The notes below the pieces were generated by a model. That model was not told the origin of the DNA and ran no database searches. It was given only the letters and a program-made list of their open reading frames with translations. From positions 1 to 64,000 of the forward strand of contig JAAENP010000211.1 in NCBI GenBank assembly GCA_024224155.1: a DNA stretch of 64,000 nucleotides, in the 5' to 3' direction. The position numbers and the translations under genes are program-made. Positions 29,134 to 37,854 of this stretch are shown piece after piece; within the stretch, counting starts at the first letter, position 1, and each line of letters opens with the position of its first letter. Origin of the DNA: a bacterium (GTDB taxonomy: Bacteria > Acidobacteriota > Thermoanaerobaculia > Multivoradales > JAHEKO01).

Positions 29134-30250
29134 AGAGTTTGATGAAATCTCGTTCGGTGACGGGCCGGGGATTGAAACTGCCGGTCCATTCCTCGATCGC
29201 GAGTCGGGCCAGCGAGCCGAGAGTGTCTCGCGCAACCCCTAGGTCCTGCAAGCACTTGGCCAGGCCGCCGCGGTGGCGGAGGGTCTCGAGTCGCCTTGCC
29301 AATGCTCGGGAGCCTCCGGGTAGAAGCCGAGCGTAAGCCTCTTCGGCCGCCTCGGAATTGAAGCGAACCACGTGAGGCAACATCAGCGCCACGGCCTCTC
29401 CATGAGTTATTCGACAGCGGGCGGTCAACGGATTCGCCGCCGCATGAGCCGCCCCGAGCATGGATTTCTCAATGGCGGCGCCGGCCAGGTGGGCCCCGAG
29501 CTGCATACGGCCCAGGGGCTCGATCCGCGGCTTATCGCCCAGCACCTGCTCGAAAGCACCATCCAGAAGCTCGTAGGCGCGCTCGGACAGGGCTTTCGAC
29601 ACCTCGGTGGCGCGGGTGGTGACCAGGCTCTCGACCGCGTGAGCAACGGCATCGAAGCCCGACACCGACCGCACCCATTTCGGAGCGCTGATCGTGAGCT
29701 CGGGATCGAGGACTACGGCTCGGAAAAGGGCCTTGGGATCTCCGCAGGCCATCTTTCGACGGCTACCGGCTTGGGAGATCAGGGCGTAGGACTGCGCTTC
29801 GCTGCCGGTGCCGCAGGTTGTCGGAACGGCCACCATCGGCAGCATCTCCAGGGAGGCCTTGCCATAGCCCCAGTAGTCCGACATCTCGCCGCCGTTGGTC
29901 AGGACGAAGTTGGTCCCTTTGGTGCAGTCCATGGCGCTGCCGCCGCCGAGGGCCACGAGCGCGTCCGCCCCGGACGATCGAGCTGCCTCGACACCTCGCG
30001 TGACGTCTTCGGTCGACGGATTCTCATGGACCTCGGTAAAAGTCGAGGCTCCGAGGCCGGCGCTGCGAATCGCCTCGTGGGCGCGTTCAGCGTGTCCGGC
30101 TCGCACAAGCCCCGGGTCGGTGATCAGCAGTGCATGGGTCGCGCCGAGAGCCGACACCTCCTTGCCGAGCTGCTCCAGGCTACCCGCGCCGGTCGTGACC
30201 CGGACTCCGGCCAGCTCACCCGACCAGGCTTCGACCGTCGAGTTCATCAT
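29114..30250 (-). CDS. Iron-containing (group III) alcohol dehydrogenase
   Basis: A 378-residue cytoplasmic oxidoreductase. It has the NAD(P)-binding glycine run ALGGGSAMDCTKG, the central VPTTCGTGSEAQSYALI, and the metal-ligand region with GAAHAAANPLTARCRITHGEAVALMLPHV divided across the histidines (GAAHAAA and THGEAVA). The family interconverts alcohols and aldehydes, and length is normal (about 380). Next to an acyl-activating enzyme and an aldehyde dehydrogenase, it would reduce the aldehyde to an alcohol or run the reverse oxidation. It starts 15 bp after the aldehyde dehydrogenase stop. Confidence 0.9.
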   Translation of the reverse strand: MMNSTVEAWSGELAGVRVTTGAGSLEQLGKEVSALGATHALLITDPGLVRAGHAERAHEAIRSAGLGASTFTEVHENPSTEDVTRGVEAARSSGADALVALGGGSAMDCTKGTNFVLTNGGEMSDYWGYGKASLEMLPMVAVPTTCGTGSEAQSYALISQAGSRRKMACGDPKALFRAVVLDPELTISAPKWVRSVSGFDAVAHAVESLVTTRATEVSKALSERAYELLDGAFEQVLGDKPRIEPLGRMQLGAHLAGAAIEKSMLGAAHAAANPLTARCRITHGEAVALMLPHVVRFNSEAAEEAYARLLPGGSRALARRLETLRHRGGLAKCLQDLGVARDTLGSLARLAIEEWTGSFNPRPVTERDFIKLYEQAYA

Positions 30251-30265
30251 CCGATGCTCGAGTGG

Positions 30266-31687
30266 CTAAGCCACGCCCTGATAGGAGCGCTGCCGGTATA
30301 GGTGCTCGAAGAGGTTGCCTTCGTGCGGCTGGTCCCAAGCCACCTTGCTGGTCGGCATCGGCGCGAGGTTGAGCCGCTCGACATGGGTCGAGGTCAGAAG
30401 GTCGCGGCGGAACTCGGCGTCCTCGGTCAAACCGGTGACAACCAGGCTGGGGCCCATCTTGTCCAGAATCTCGTTCTGCGGCACCTCGACGACCGAGGCG
30501 AAGGGAAAGAGGTACTCGGCCGAAGCCAGCGGGTGTTCCGGATCCTCGCAGTACACGACCGTTGGCAAAAGAAACCAGCAGCCTTCGACCTCGGTCACCC
30601 GGGAGCCCGAGCGGTAGCGGGCGGTCATGTCCTCGGCGCCACTCCGAGCGAGTTGTGAATCAATGACCGAGGACAGGCTCTCGGCGGCCTTTCGGCTCGG
30701 AAAAGCGGCCAGCCGCGCCTCGGGATGGTCCAGGGGCAGGGCTTCGATCTCGGCGAACTCTCTGGCGATGGCGTCGGCGATCGCACGTCCGTTGGCCGGT
30801 GTCCACACCCCCGAAGCGTTGATGCAAGAGCGGCCGCCGTTGTCGGCGACCGATGCCACCATGAGCTCGAGGTGGTCCGACCAGGTGCCGGCCGCGTCGT
30901 TTCCGAAGACGACCTTACTCCAGCCCGGGCCGTGGATCTGGACCGCCGGGTCGGAGCGCCAGGGGTCGACGGTCGCCCGGTCTCCGTACAACATCGAGCG
31001 CCCGGTGCGCAGCAGGATCTGCCCTGCACCGGCGTGGTCGGAGGGGTAGTAGTGGAAGGCGCTTTCCGGGCAGCCGGCGGCAATGAACGCTTGGGCGAGT
31101 CGGAACGGAGTCCAGGGCTCACGGCTTCCGGGTCTCAGAGCCAGCGCGGTCTTGAGTGGAATCGCCGGCAGCCAGAGGGAGTGCACACCGGGAGAGTTCG
31201 ACGGCAGCACGGCTCCCAACGCGTCGGTCTCGCGGCGGTAGGAGACCATGCGTCCGCCCTGTTCGCCGAAGCCCTGGTCCAGGATGTCGAGGTCGAGTCC
31301 CCGAGTGAGCCCTCCGAGTACGGTCTCCATCTCTTCCAGGACAAACCGGGCCTTCGCCATGTTGGCCCGCACCATGCTCTGGGGTAGCCCGGTTGTGACC
31401 GAGGTCTGCAGCACGTAGTCGTCCGCTGATTGAGTCGAGTCTCCCAGCGGCAGGTCGGCCTCGGCGAAGAGCGTACCCGCTTTCTTCGAGATCTCCACCA
31501 GTTCGCGCGTGGTCAGGCTTTCGAGCTCGCGGCGAGCGCGAGCGATTTCGGCCAGGTCTCTGGCGATCAGGCCGGAGTTGGCTTGGCTGATTTCGGCCAC
31601 CGGCTCACCGGTTGACAGGTGACCCAGAACACTGGTGCTCAGGCTTCGGTAGGTCTTGCCGGCGCGTAAGAGCGGAATATGGAGCAT
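30266..31687 (-). CDS. Aldehyde dehydrogenase-superfamily protein, possibly acyl-CoA/acyl reductase (LuxC-like role)
   Basis: The protein has 473 residues from the ATG at 31687 (MLHIPLLRAG), which has GGAG 9 bp upstream; a GTG at 31726 inside the previous gene is an alternative. The ALDH fold is visible: LPSNSPGVHSLWLPAIPLKT, a cofactor region ALRPGSREPWTPFRLAQAF and catalytic Cys288 in NGGRSCINAS. The usual catalytic Glu motif of hydrolytic ALDHs is not recognisable, which fits CoA- or enzyme-acylating reductases. Paired with a LuxE-like gene just upstream, it may form a fatty-acid reductase giving an aldehyde. This functional assignment is inference. Confidence 0.75.
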   Translation of the reverse strand: MLHIPLLRAGKTYRSLSTSVLGHLSTGEPVAEISQANSGLIARDLAEIARARRELESLTTRELVEISKKAGTLFAEADLPLGDSTQSADDYVLQTSVTTGLPQSMVRANMAKARFVLEEMETVLGGLTRGLDLDILDQGFGEQGGRMVSYRRETDALGAVLPSNSPGVHSLWLPAIPLKTALALRPGSREPWTPFRLAQAFIAAGCPESAFHYYPSDHAGAGQILLRTGRSMLYGDRATVDPWRSDPAVQIHGPGWSKVVFGNDAAGTWSDHLELMVASVADNGGRSCINASGVWTPANGRAIADAIAREFAEIEALPLDHPEARLAAFPSRKAAESLSSVIDSQLARSGAEDMTARYRSGSRVTEVEGCWFLLPTVVYCEDPEHPLASAEYLFPFASVVEVPQNEILDKMGPSLVVTGLTEDAEFRRDLLTSTHVERLNLAPMPTSKVAWDQPHEGNLFEHLYRQRSYQGVA

Positions 31688-31715
31688 CGTTCGGGTCTCC
31701 GAGAGGGGTGAGCCG

Positions 31716-32810
31716 TTAATAGACACCGACGACGACGGATTCTTCGAAGCGCGTGAAAAGACGCAGATTGGAGACGCCGTCCCAGGGGTAGAGGTCGATC
31801 GGCTCGGTGCGCTCGCCTTCGTCGCGTTCGAGGAAACGAGGCATGAAGAAGTCCTTCGTCAGGGTGGTCAGCATGACTCGGCCGGTTTCGCCGTACTCGA
31901 CCACCCGCTCGGGGTCGTCGGGATCAACAAGCTTGAAAACCGCGCGCGGATGGGGCGGATAATAGGTGATCGTGTAGTCCTTGGTCTCCGGGTCGAACGG
32001 CTTCGAGCAGGCCAGGCCCATGAGCGTGTTGCCATAGGTGGGCACGAAGTCGACGCCGGGCACGAGCTCCTCGCGGGCAAAGCGATGAAACTGCGCGTTC
32101 ATCTCGGTGCCGCCGCAGAAGATACCGGTGATCCCCGCCTTGGCAAGCGAGATCTTCTCGCACAGCGCTTCGAGCAGCTTGGGCGTCGTGAACAGGCACT
32201 TGACGTTGTCGTGACCGCGGAGGATCTTGAGGCCCTGGTCGACCACGTGCTCCTTGTAATCTTCGAGGTCCTGATGCTTGCCGGCCTTGATCATCTTGTT
32301 GACCCAGCGCGGGTCCAGGTCGACGTGAAACGCCAGGCCGCCGCGGACCTGGGCCAGGTGCTCGATCGCGAGCCGCAGCCGGCGAGGGCCAGACGGCCCG
32401 AGCATCAGCCAGTCCGACCCTTTTGGGAAGGTCTCGTCGGAGAGCGTCTCGCTGAACTGGGAATAGTCAATGCGGAAGTCCTGAATGTTGAGCCGAGTCT
32501 TGGGAAGCCCGGTGGACCCGCCGGTCTCGAAAACGTAGAGCGGCTCACCTTCGAGCCCTTTGGGGAGCCAGCGCCGAACCGGACCGCCGCGCAGCCATTC
32601 GTCCTCGAAATGGCCGAGGTGCTTCAGGCCGTCATAGCTTTGGATCTTCTCGCGCGGATCGAAGGGTAGCTTGCGAGCGTAGTCGAGCCAGAAGGGGCTC
32701 CCGGTGTCGGGAGAAAAGTGCCAGGCGATCATCTCGCGCACGTGGGCGTCGAGCGCGGCGCGAGCCTCTTGAGCTCGCGCTTCGAGATTGCCTCCGGGTG
32801 CGACGTTCAT
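31716..32810 (-). CDS. LuxE/PaaK-like acyl-activating (AMP-binding) enzyme
   Basis: A 364-residue member of the adenylate-forming superfamily. The P-loop FETGGSTGLPK (94-104), the core FCGGTEMNAQFHRFA and YGNTLMGLACS, and a short C-terminal part match LuxE acyl-protein synthetases (about 370) better than phenylacetate-CoA ligase (about 430). It would activate a carboxylic acid as acyl-AMP and pass it to a thiol or to the following dehydrogenase. It is 15 bp downstream of a propeller gene and 28 bp upstream of the ALDH gene. The substrate (fatty or aromatic acid) is unknown. Confidence 0.78.
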   Translation of the reverse strand: MNVAPGGNLEARAQEARAALDAHVREMIAWHFSPDTGSPFWLDYARKLPFDPREKIQSYDGLKHLGHFEDEWLRGGPVRRWLPKGLEGEPLYVFETGGSTGLPKTRLNIQDFRIDYSQFSETLSDETFPKGSDWLMLGPSGPRRLRLAIEHLAQVRGGLAFHVDLDPRWVNKMIKAGKHQDLEDYKEHVVDQGLKILRGHDNVKCLFTTPKLLEALCEKISLAKAGITGIFCGGTEMNAQFHRFAREELVPGVDFVPTYGNTLMGLACSKPFDPETKDYTITYYPPHPRAVFKLVDPDDPERVVEYGETGRVMLTTLTKDFFMPRFLERDEGERTEPIDLYPWDGVSNLRLFTRFEESVVVGVY

Positions 32811-32825
32811 GGTTTTCTCTTGGTC

Positions 32826-34322
32826 TCAGGGTGCGGGCTCTTCGCCGGGCGGAGTCTTCTCCTTCGCGCCTTGCTTGAGCGCGAAGAGCTTGTTCCGGCT
32901 GGCGACGTAGAGAACGCCGTTCTTGGCCAAGGGGGTCGTATAGACGGCGCTGCCCATGTTGAGCTCGTCCAGAACTTCCGGCTCGCCGTCTTTGCCTTTG
33001 CCGGCCTTGATCACGACGACGTCGCCATCCTCGTCGCCCAGATAGACCTTGCCGTCGGCGACGAACGCCGAGCCCCAGATCGCCGCAAACGCATCGTAGG
33101 TCCAGAAGTGCTCGCCGGTGTCCTCATCCAGAGCGTAGAGAAACCCGGAGAGATCCGCTATGTAGACAATGCCATCCGCGATTGCGGCGGTCGACATCGT
33201 GCGGTTGAAGTCGGTACCGCCCCGGTGCCAGACCACGCCGGACCCGGTGATGTCTCCGCTACCGGTGGCATCGACGACCCAGAAGTGGGCCGGCGCTTCA
33301 CCGTGCTCGGGGTCCTGGCCGACCCCGATGTAGACCCGATCCTTGTGGATCACCGGCGTGGAGATGATGTTGTTCTTGGTGCCGGAGCCACCGAGCTCCC
33401 AGGTGGAGCCCTTGGGGTTGGCGTCGAACTTCCAGATCAGGGAGCCGTCTTTAGGGTCGAGCGAATACAGCCAGCCGTCGCCGCCGGGGAAGACCACCTG
33501 CGGCTTGCCGCCGATGACGCCGTAGGCGGGGTTCGACCAGGAGCCGTGAAGGATGCTCTCTCCTGGGAGGTCGGACTCCCAGACCACCTTGCCGGTGTTC
33601 TTGTTGACCGCGATGAAGCTCGGAGCTCGCACCGAGGTGACGTTGATATGACCTTCATCGACCCCGTTTCCAGTGACCACATAGAGAATGTCGCCCACGG
33701 CGAGCGCGCTGCCGACCGCGAGATTGTGGGGGAACACCGCGAGCTCTTCGATCATGTCGAGTCGCCAGATGACGTCCTCGTCGATTTCGCTCTTGTTGAC
33801 CTCGTCGGTGATCGGGCCGTCGTTCTCGCCGTCGCGGAAACCCTCGGTGTCGGCGGCGATGAACTCGGCCCGATTGGAGACGTAGTAGAGGCGATCACCC
33901 TCGACGTAGGGCGCCGAGCACACTCCCTGAAGAGGCCAGTCGTGAACACGGCCGGCCGGGAGCTTGGGGTGAGCGGATTGCCAGAGGAACTCGCCGGTCA
34001 TGGCGTCGAACGCCATGACGTTACCGCGGTCGCCTTCGAGCTTGGGATTGCGGCGGCCCTCGTTGTTGGTGCCGACGAAGATCTTGCCGCCGGCGACCAC
34101 GGGTCCGCCGTAGCTCTGGGTGCCAAGCGGCTGGCGCCAGAGCACGTGCTCGCCGGTCGAGAGGTCCCAGCTGCCGGGCAAGCCGGTTTCATCGGACACC
34201 ATGTTGCGTGACGGCGTGCCCCCGAACATGGCGACGTCGTCGGCCGCCGACGCGGGAGCCGCTAGCGCGGCCAGAAGAACTGCAAGGGCCGGCATTGCAA
34301 GGGGTGAGAATGTCTTTTTCAT
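32826..34322 (-). CDS. Exported PQQ-like beta-propeller protein
   Basis: The protein has 498 residues from the ATG at 34322 (MKKTFSPLAM). A standard signal peptide (LAVLLAALAAPASA) is followed by ADDVAMFGGTPSRNMVS, resembling the beginning of planctomycete and acidobacterial quinoprotein-like proteins. Blades include FDAMTGEFLW, VNKNTGKVVW, LDPKDGSLIW and LDEDTGEHFW. Only one cysteine is in the mature part, so the disulfide ring of PQQ alcohol dehydrogenases is absent. The C-terminus is charged and Pro-rich. It starts 2 bp after the stop of the first operon gene. Confidence 0.82.
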   Translation of the reverse strand: MKKTFSPLAMPALAVLLAALAAPASAADDVAMFGGTPSRNMVSDETGLPGSWDLSTGEHVLWRQPLGTQSYGGPVVAGGKIFVGTNNEGRRNPKLEGDRGNVMAFDAMTGEFLWQSAHPKLPAGRVHDWPLQGVCSAPYVEGDRLYYVSNRAEFIAADTEGFRDGENDGPITDEVNKSEIDEDVIWRLDMIEELAVFPHNLAVGSALAVGDILYVVTGNGVDEGHINVTSVRAPSFIAVNKNTGKVVWESDLPGESILHGSWSNPAYGVIGGKPQVVFPGGDGWLYSLDPKDGSLIWKFDANPKGSTWELGGSGTKNNIISTPVIHKDRVYIGVGQDPEHGEAPAHFWVVDATGSGDITGSGVVWHRGGTDFNRTMSTAAIADGIVYIADLSGFLYALDEDTGEHFWTYDAFAAIWGSAFVADGKVYLGDEDGDVVVIKAGKGKDGEPEVLDELNMGSAVYTTPLAKNGVLYVASRNKLFALKQGAKEKTPPGEEPAP

Positions 34323-34324
34323 GG

Positions 34325-36667
34325 TTAGTTGTTCCTCATGACACGGATGTTGTCGTAGTAGAGCGGTGTGGGGGAAAAACCGGAGAGTCCCGGGGCACCT
34401 GATGGAATCGGCAAGGGGTCGGTAGCCGAGAGCGTCCAGCCGCTGGGCTCGTCTTCGCCGCGGGGCCAAATCTTGCCGCGCACCAGGGCCTCGCCGTTCT
34501 GCGCGCGGACCTCGAACTTCATCCGGTACCAGACGTCCGGCTCCCAGGCGAAGTCGATCTGCTGCATCATGCGCAGGCCGGCCTGCCAAGAGCGCACCTG
34601 GACTCGCTGATGATCGCCAAGGAGATCGAGGGTATAACCGGAGTTGATCAGGCCGATGTCCGGCATTCGCCGCCGGTTCTTGGTACCCATGATGTCGGCC
34701 TCGATCGTGTAGTCGGTTTCGGCGGGGTGACCGAGAAAGGTGATGTGGCGGTGAATCTTGATCGGCGACGGTCCTTTGGTGAGTACCCGGTTACCGTTCA
34801 GATCGGTGACCGAGAACCGGGCCAGATAGGCCATCATGTAGGACGGACGCGAGCCGGGCTCGGTCGATTCGAAATCTTCCTCGAGCGGCAGGTAGCGCAG
34901 GACCCGGATTCGCCCTTTGGCCTCGAGGTCGCCCACCCGGGCTACGATCATACCGGTGTCCGAGGCGGCCCCCGGATCGGGAGTGTAGACACCGTCGCTA
35001 TCTACCGTGCCTGTCAGACCTGTCAGGCTCCAGGTCGCTTCTTGCTCGCCTAGGGGCCGGCCCAAGGGATCGAAGGTCATGGCACGAAAGTCCGCGGTCT
35101 CATCCGAGCGCAGATAGACCTCGGCAGGGATCACGCGCAACTTGGCCGGTGCGCGATGGCCCATGGCTTCGCTTGCCATCTCGGCGCCTACCCTCTCGAC
35201 CGGAGCCGCCGAGGCGGATGCCGCCTCCGGGTCCCCGATCGCGTAGAGACCTTCCTCGGTGGTGAAGAAGATTCGGCCGTCGGCGATTGCCACCGAGCCG
35301 TAGATCTCGGCGGTGCGCCCGTCGGGCATCTTGATCTCTTCGACATCGAGAATCGTGCCCTCGGTCTCGCCCGCCTCGACGATCACGACTCTGCCGTTGA
35401 CCTCGGTCAGATAGAGCTTGCCGTCGGCCCACACCGGAGAACCCTTGCCGACCCGGCCGATGCTGAGCTCCCAGAGCTCTTCCCCGGTGTCCGCGTTGAG
35501 AGCATGGAGATTGGCCGAATTGTCGACGACGTAGAGAACTCCTTCGGCTAGGGCCGCGGTGGTGAAACCGGCCGAGATGGCAGCCCGCCAGATTTCGTGG
35601 GTCTGGGTGACGTCTCCGGTGCCCGTGCCGTCGATCGCGACCACCCGGCCCATGGTCGCTTCGTCCACGTTCTCTTCACTGTGTGAGACGAAAACCCGGG
35701 TGCCGTCGACGAGGACGGAGCTGTTGATACCGCGCTTGGAAAGCTGGAAACCCCAGACCGGCTCGCCGGTCTCGGCCTCGACCGCGTAGATTCCGCCGCC
35801 GCCGTTGCCGGCAACGATCAGACGCCGGCCGTCGACCACGAGCAGATTGGGCGTCGATTGCGTGTTCTTATCCGCCTGGGAAGGCGCCGGCTGGGACACC
35901 CAGAGCAGCTCGCCCGTCCTTTTGTCGAAGGCCCGGAAACGATGCAGCGGCTTGCCCTCGGGACCCCAGGACGTGTTCGAAAAGGTCACGATGATCTTGT
36001 CGCCGTCGACGAACGGCGTCTGGGTGCGACCGCCGTAGCCTTCCATGAAGCCGAGCTCCTCGATCAGGCGCCGAGACCAGACCACCTCTCCGGTGGCGCT
36101 GTTGAGGCACAGAAAGATGCCGCCGACCCCCTGCACGTACAGATAGCCGGTTTCCGGATCGCCGGTGATATGGGCCCAACCGACGCGAGTCCAGGGTACC
36201 GAGGTGTGAAAGACGTTGAATCGGTGTTCCCAGAGCTGCTCGCCGGTGGCGGTATCGAAGCACGCTACGATCTCCTGGCGACGAATCTCCTCGCCGACTC
36301 TGCCGTTGGCGCAGACCTTGCCGGGCAGGACGATCGGAGTCGATCTTCCGACCCAGGGAACCCTCCAGAGCAGGTTCTCGCCGTCTACCGACCAGGACGA
36401 GATGAGATCGGTCTCCGGGCTGACGCCGTTGCGCCAGGGACCCCTCCAGTTGGCCCATTTCATCCACTCCGTGTCACCGGGGGACTTGGAAGGACCCTTT
36501 GCGACCGCCTCCGTCGTCGTCGGCTCGGCCATGGCGCTAGCTGCCGGCGCGCCGGGAGAGTCGGTCATCGGTGCCGTCGAGGCACAGCCCAGCATCGATA
36601 GGATGAGCAACGCCGTCAAGACGGCGCTCCGGCGAAGACAGAGGTTCATTGCAGATTTCATCGGCAT
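34325..36667 (-). CDS. Lipoprotein with PQQ-like beta-propeller plus C-terminal Ig-like and concanavalin-like domains
   Basis: The 780-residue first gene of the ten-gene operon. A lipoprotein signal (ALLILSMLGC, Cys28) is followed by a Pro/Ala/Thr-rich linker and a propeller (WANWRGPWRNGVSPETDL, FDTATGEQLW, LNADTGEELW). From about residue 500 come a bacterial Ig-like domain (LRVIPAEVYLRSDETADFRA, VTPDP-type end) and a C-terminal jelly-roll domain with VQVRSWQAGLRMMQQIDFAW, WYRMKFEVRAQNG and LYYDNIRVMRNN, like DUF1080/LamG ligand-binding folds. It is probably anchored in the outer membrane and binds a glycan or polymer. The start has a GAGGA 9 bp upstream. Confidence 0.82.
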   Translation of the reverse strand: MPMKSAMNLCLRRSAVLTALLILSMLGCASTAPMTDSPGAPAASAMAEPTTTEAVAKGPSKSPGDTEWMKWANWRGPWRNGVSPETDLISSWSVDGENLLWRVPWVGRSTPIVLPGKVCANGRVGEEIRRQEIVACFDTATGEQLWEHRFNVFHTSVPWTRVGWAHITGDPETGYLYVQGVGGIFLCLNSATGEVVWSRRLIEELGFMEGYGGRTQTPFVDGDKIIVTFSNTSWGPEGKPLHRFRAFDKRTGELLWVSQPAPSQADKNTQSTPNLLVVDGRRLIVAGNGGGGIYAVEAETGEPVWGFQLSKRGINSSVLVDGTRVFVSHSEENVDEATMGRVVAIDGTGTGDVTQTHEIWRAAISAGFTTAALAEGVLYVVDNSANLHALNADTGEELWELSIGRVGKGSPVWADGKLYLTEVNGRVVIVEAGETEGTILDVEEIKMPDGRTAEIYGSVAIADGRIFFTTEEGLYAIGDPEAASASAAPVERVGAEMASEAMGHRAPAKLRVIPAEVYLRSDETADFRAMTFDPLGRPLGEQEATWSLTGLTGTVDSDGVYTPDPGAASDTGMIVARVGDLEAKGRIRVLRYLPLEEDFESTEPGSRPSYMMAYLARFSVTDLNGNRVLTKGPSPIKIHRHITFLGHPAETDYTIEADIMGTKNRRRMPDIGLINSGYTLDLLGDHQRVQVRSWQAGLRMMQQIDFAWEPDVWYRMKFEVRAQNGEALVRGKIWPRGEDEPSGWTLSATDPLPIPSGAPGLSGFSPTPLYYDNIRVMRNN

Positions 36668-36785
36668 TTCGGCATTTCCTCGCTTCAGAAGGGGACGACG
36701 GGTGCAGGACGCATGCCGCCACGAGGCGGCATCTTATCGAATCGGCAGGGCCGGTACCTGCCCGGCCGTGCGCTCTCTCTTCGGT

Positions 36786-36791
36786 CATAAT
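36786..36791 (+). promoter_or_regulatory. Putative -10 box, leaderless-type promoter
   Basis: CATAAT, one mismatch from consensus, lies 7 bp before the GTG at 36799 in the 131-bp divergent gap between the ten-gene operon and the Zn-dehydrogenase. No Shine-Dalgarno is visible. Confidence 0.4.
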
Positions 36792-36798
36792 CCTCGAC

Positions 36799-37854
36799 GT
36801 GAAAGCGGTCGTGTTCCACGCTCCGTTCGACGTGCGCCTCGAGGAGGTTGCACGACCCGTGCTGCAGAGCGCTACCGACGCGATCGTGAAGGTCGAGCTT
36901 TCGGCCATCTGCGGGTCCGATCTCCACCCCTATCGCGGCAACGAGATCGGCATCGAGTCCGGAACGGTGATGGGGCACGAGTTTCTGGGAGAGGTGGTCG
37001 AGTGCGGAGAGGGTCTCCGGCTGCTCCGGCCGGGGAGCCGGGTTGTCGCCCCTTTCACCACCAGCTGCGGGGTTTGTTTTTTCTGTGCGGAGGGCTTGAC
37101 CGCTCGCTGCGAGAAGGGCGAGCTCTTCGGCTGGATCGAGAAGGGCCGCGGGCTGCACGGCGGGCAGGCGGAATACGTGCGCGTACCCCTTGCGGACACG
37201 ACCCTGGCGGTCGTGCCGGATCAAACCCCCCGCGAGGCCGCGCTCTTTGCCGGCGATATTCTCTCGACCGGTCTCTTTACCGCCGACATGGCGGGGGTGG
37301 GAGAGGGCTCGGTCGCCGCGGTCATAGGGTGCGGCCCTGTGGGTTTGATGGCCATCGTCGCTTGTCGCCATCGCGGCGCCGGCAAGGTTCTCGCGATCGA
37401 GCCGGTGCCCGAGCGCAGGCGATTGGCGGAGGCCTTCGGAGCCGAAGCTCTCGATCCAGGCGGGACCGTTCGATCTCACGTCGATGACGCAACCCGAGGC
37501 CGGGGCGTGGACTGTGTTCTCGAGATGGTCGGCTCGCCGGAGGCGACGCGGCTCGGCGTCGACCTTCTGCGCTCCGGTGGGACGCTTGCCGCCGCCGGGG
37601 TTCACACCGAGTCCGAGTTCGCTTTCTCCCCCGGCGAGGCCTACGACAATAATCTGACGTACCGGGCGGGTCGATGCCCGGTGCGCTCCTACATGGACGA
37701 GGCACTGCAGCTGGCAGGGGATAGCGAGCTCGATATCGCCGGCATCGTCAGCGACCGAATCCGCCTGGAGGATGCGGTCGACGCCTACCGGCGCTTCGAC
37801 CGGCGCGAAGCCGGTTGCGTCAAAGTGCTACTTTTTCCTGGGGAAGCAGAATGA
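36799..37854 (+). CDS. Zinc-dependent alcohol dehydrogenase (MDR family)
   Basis: The protein has 351 residues from the GTG at 36799 (VKAVVFHAPF), which gives the normal family length. Catalytic zinc ligands lie in AICGSDLHPY and GHEFLGEV. The structural zinc loop CGVCFFCAEGLTARC keeps four cysteines. The NAD(P) fold is marked by AAVIGCGPVGLMA. It oxidises an alcohol or reduces an aldehyde; substrate unknown. Its stop overlaps the YjbQ start (ATGA). It is divergent from the ten-gene operon, with a shared 131-bp control region. Confidence 0.9.
   Translation: MKAVVFHAPFDVRLEEVARPVLQSATDAIVKVELSAICGSDLHPYRGNEIGIESGTVMGHEFLGEVVECGEGLRLLRPGSRVVAPFTTSCGVCFFCAEGLTARCEKGELFGWIEKGRGLHGGQAEYVRVPLADTTLAVVPDQTPREAALFAGDILSTGLFTADMAGVGEGSVAAVIGCGPVGLMAIVACRHRGAGKVLAIEPVPERRRLAEAFGAEALDPGGTVRSHVDDATRGRGVDCVLEMVGSPEATRLGVDLLRSGGTLAAAGVHTESEFAFSPGEAYDNNLTYRAGRCPVRSYMDEALQLAGDSELDIAGIVSDRIRLEDAVDAYRRFDRREAGCVKVLLFPGEAE

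Noticed and set aside
32826-36667. PQQ-dependent alcohol dehydrogenases
   Set aside because: Propeller repeats are present, but no vicinal cysteine pair or Glu/Asn/Asp quinone-ligand set was seen, so an enzymatic quinoprotein is not supported.
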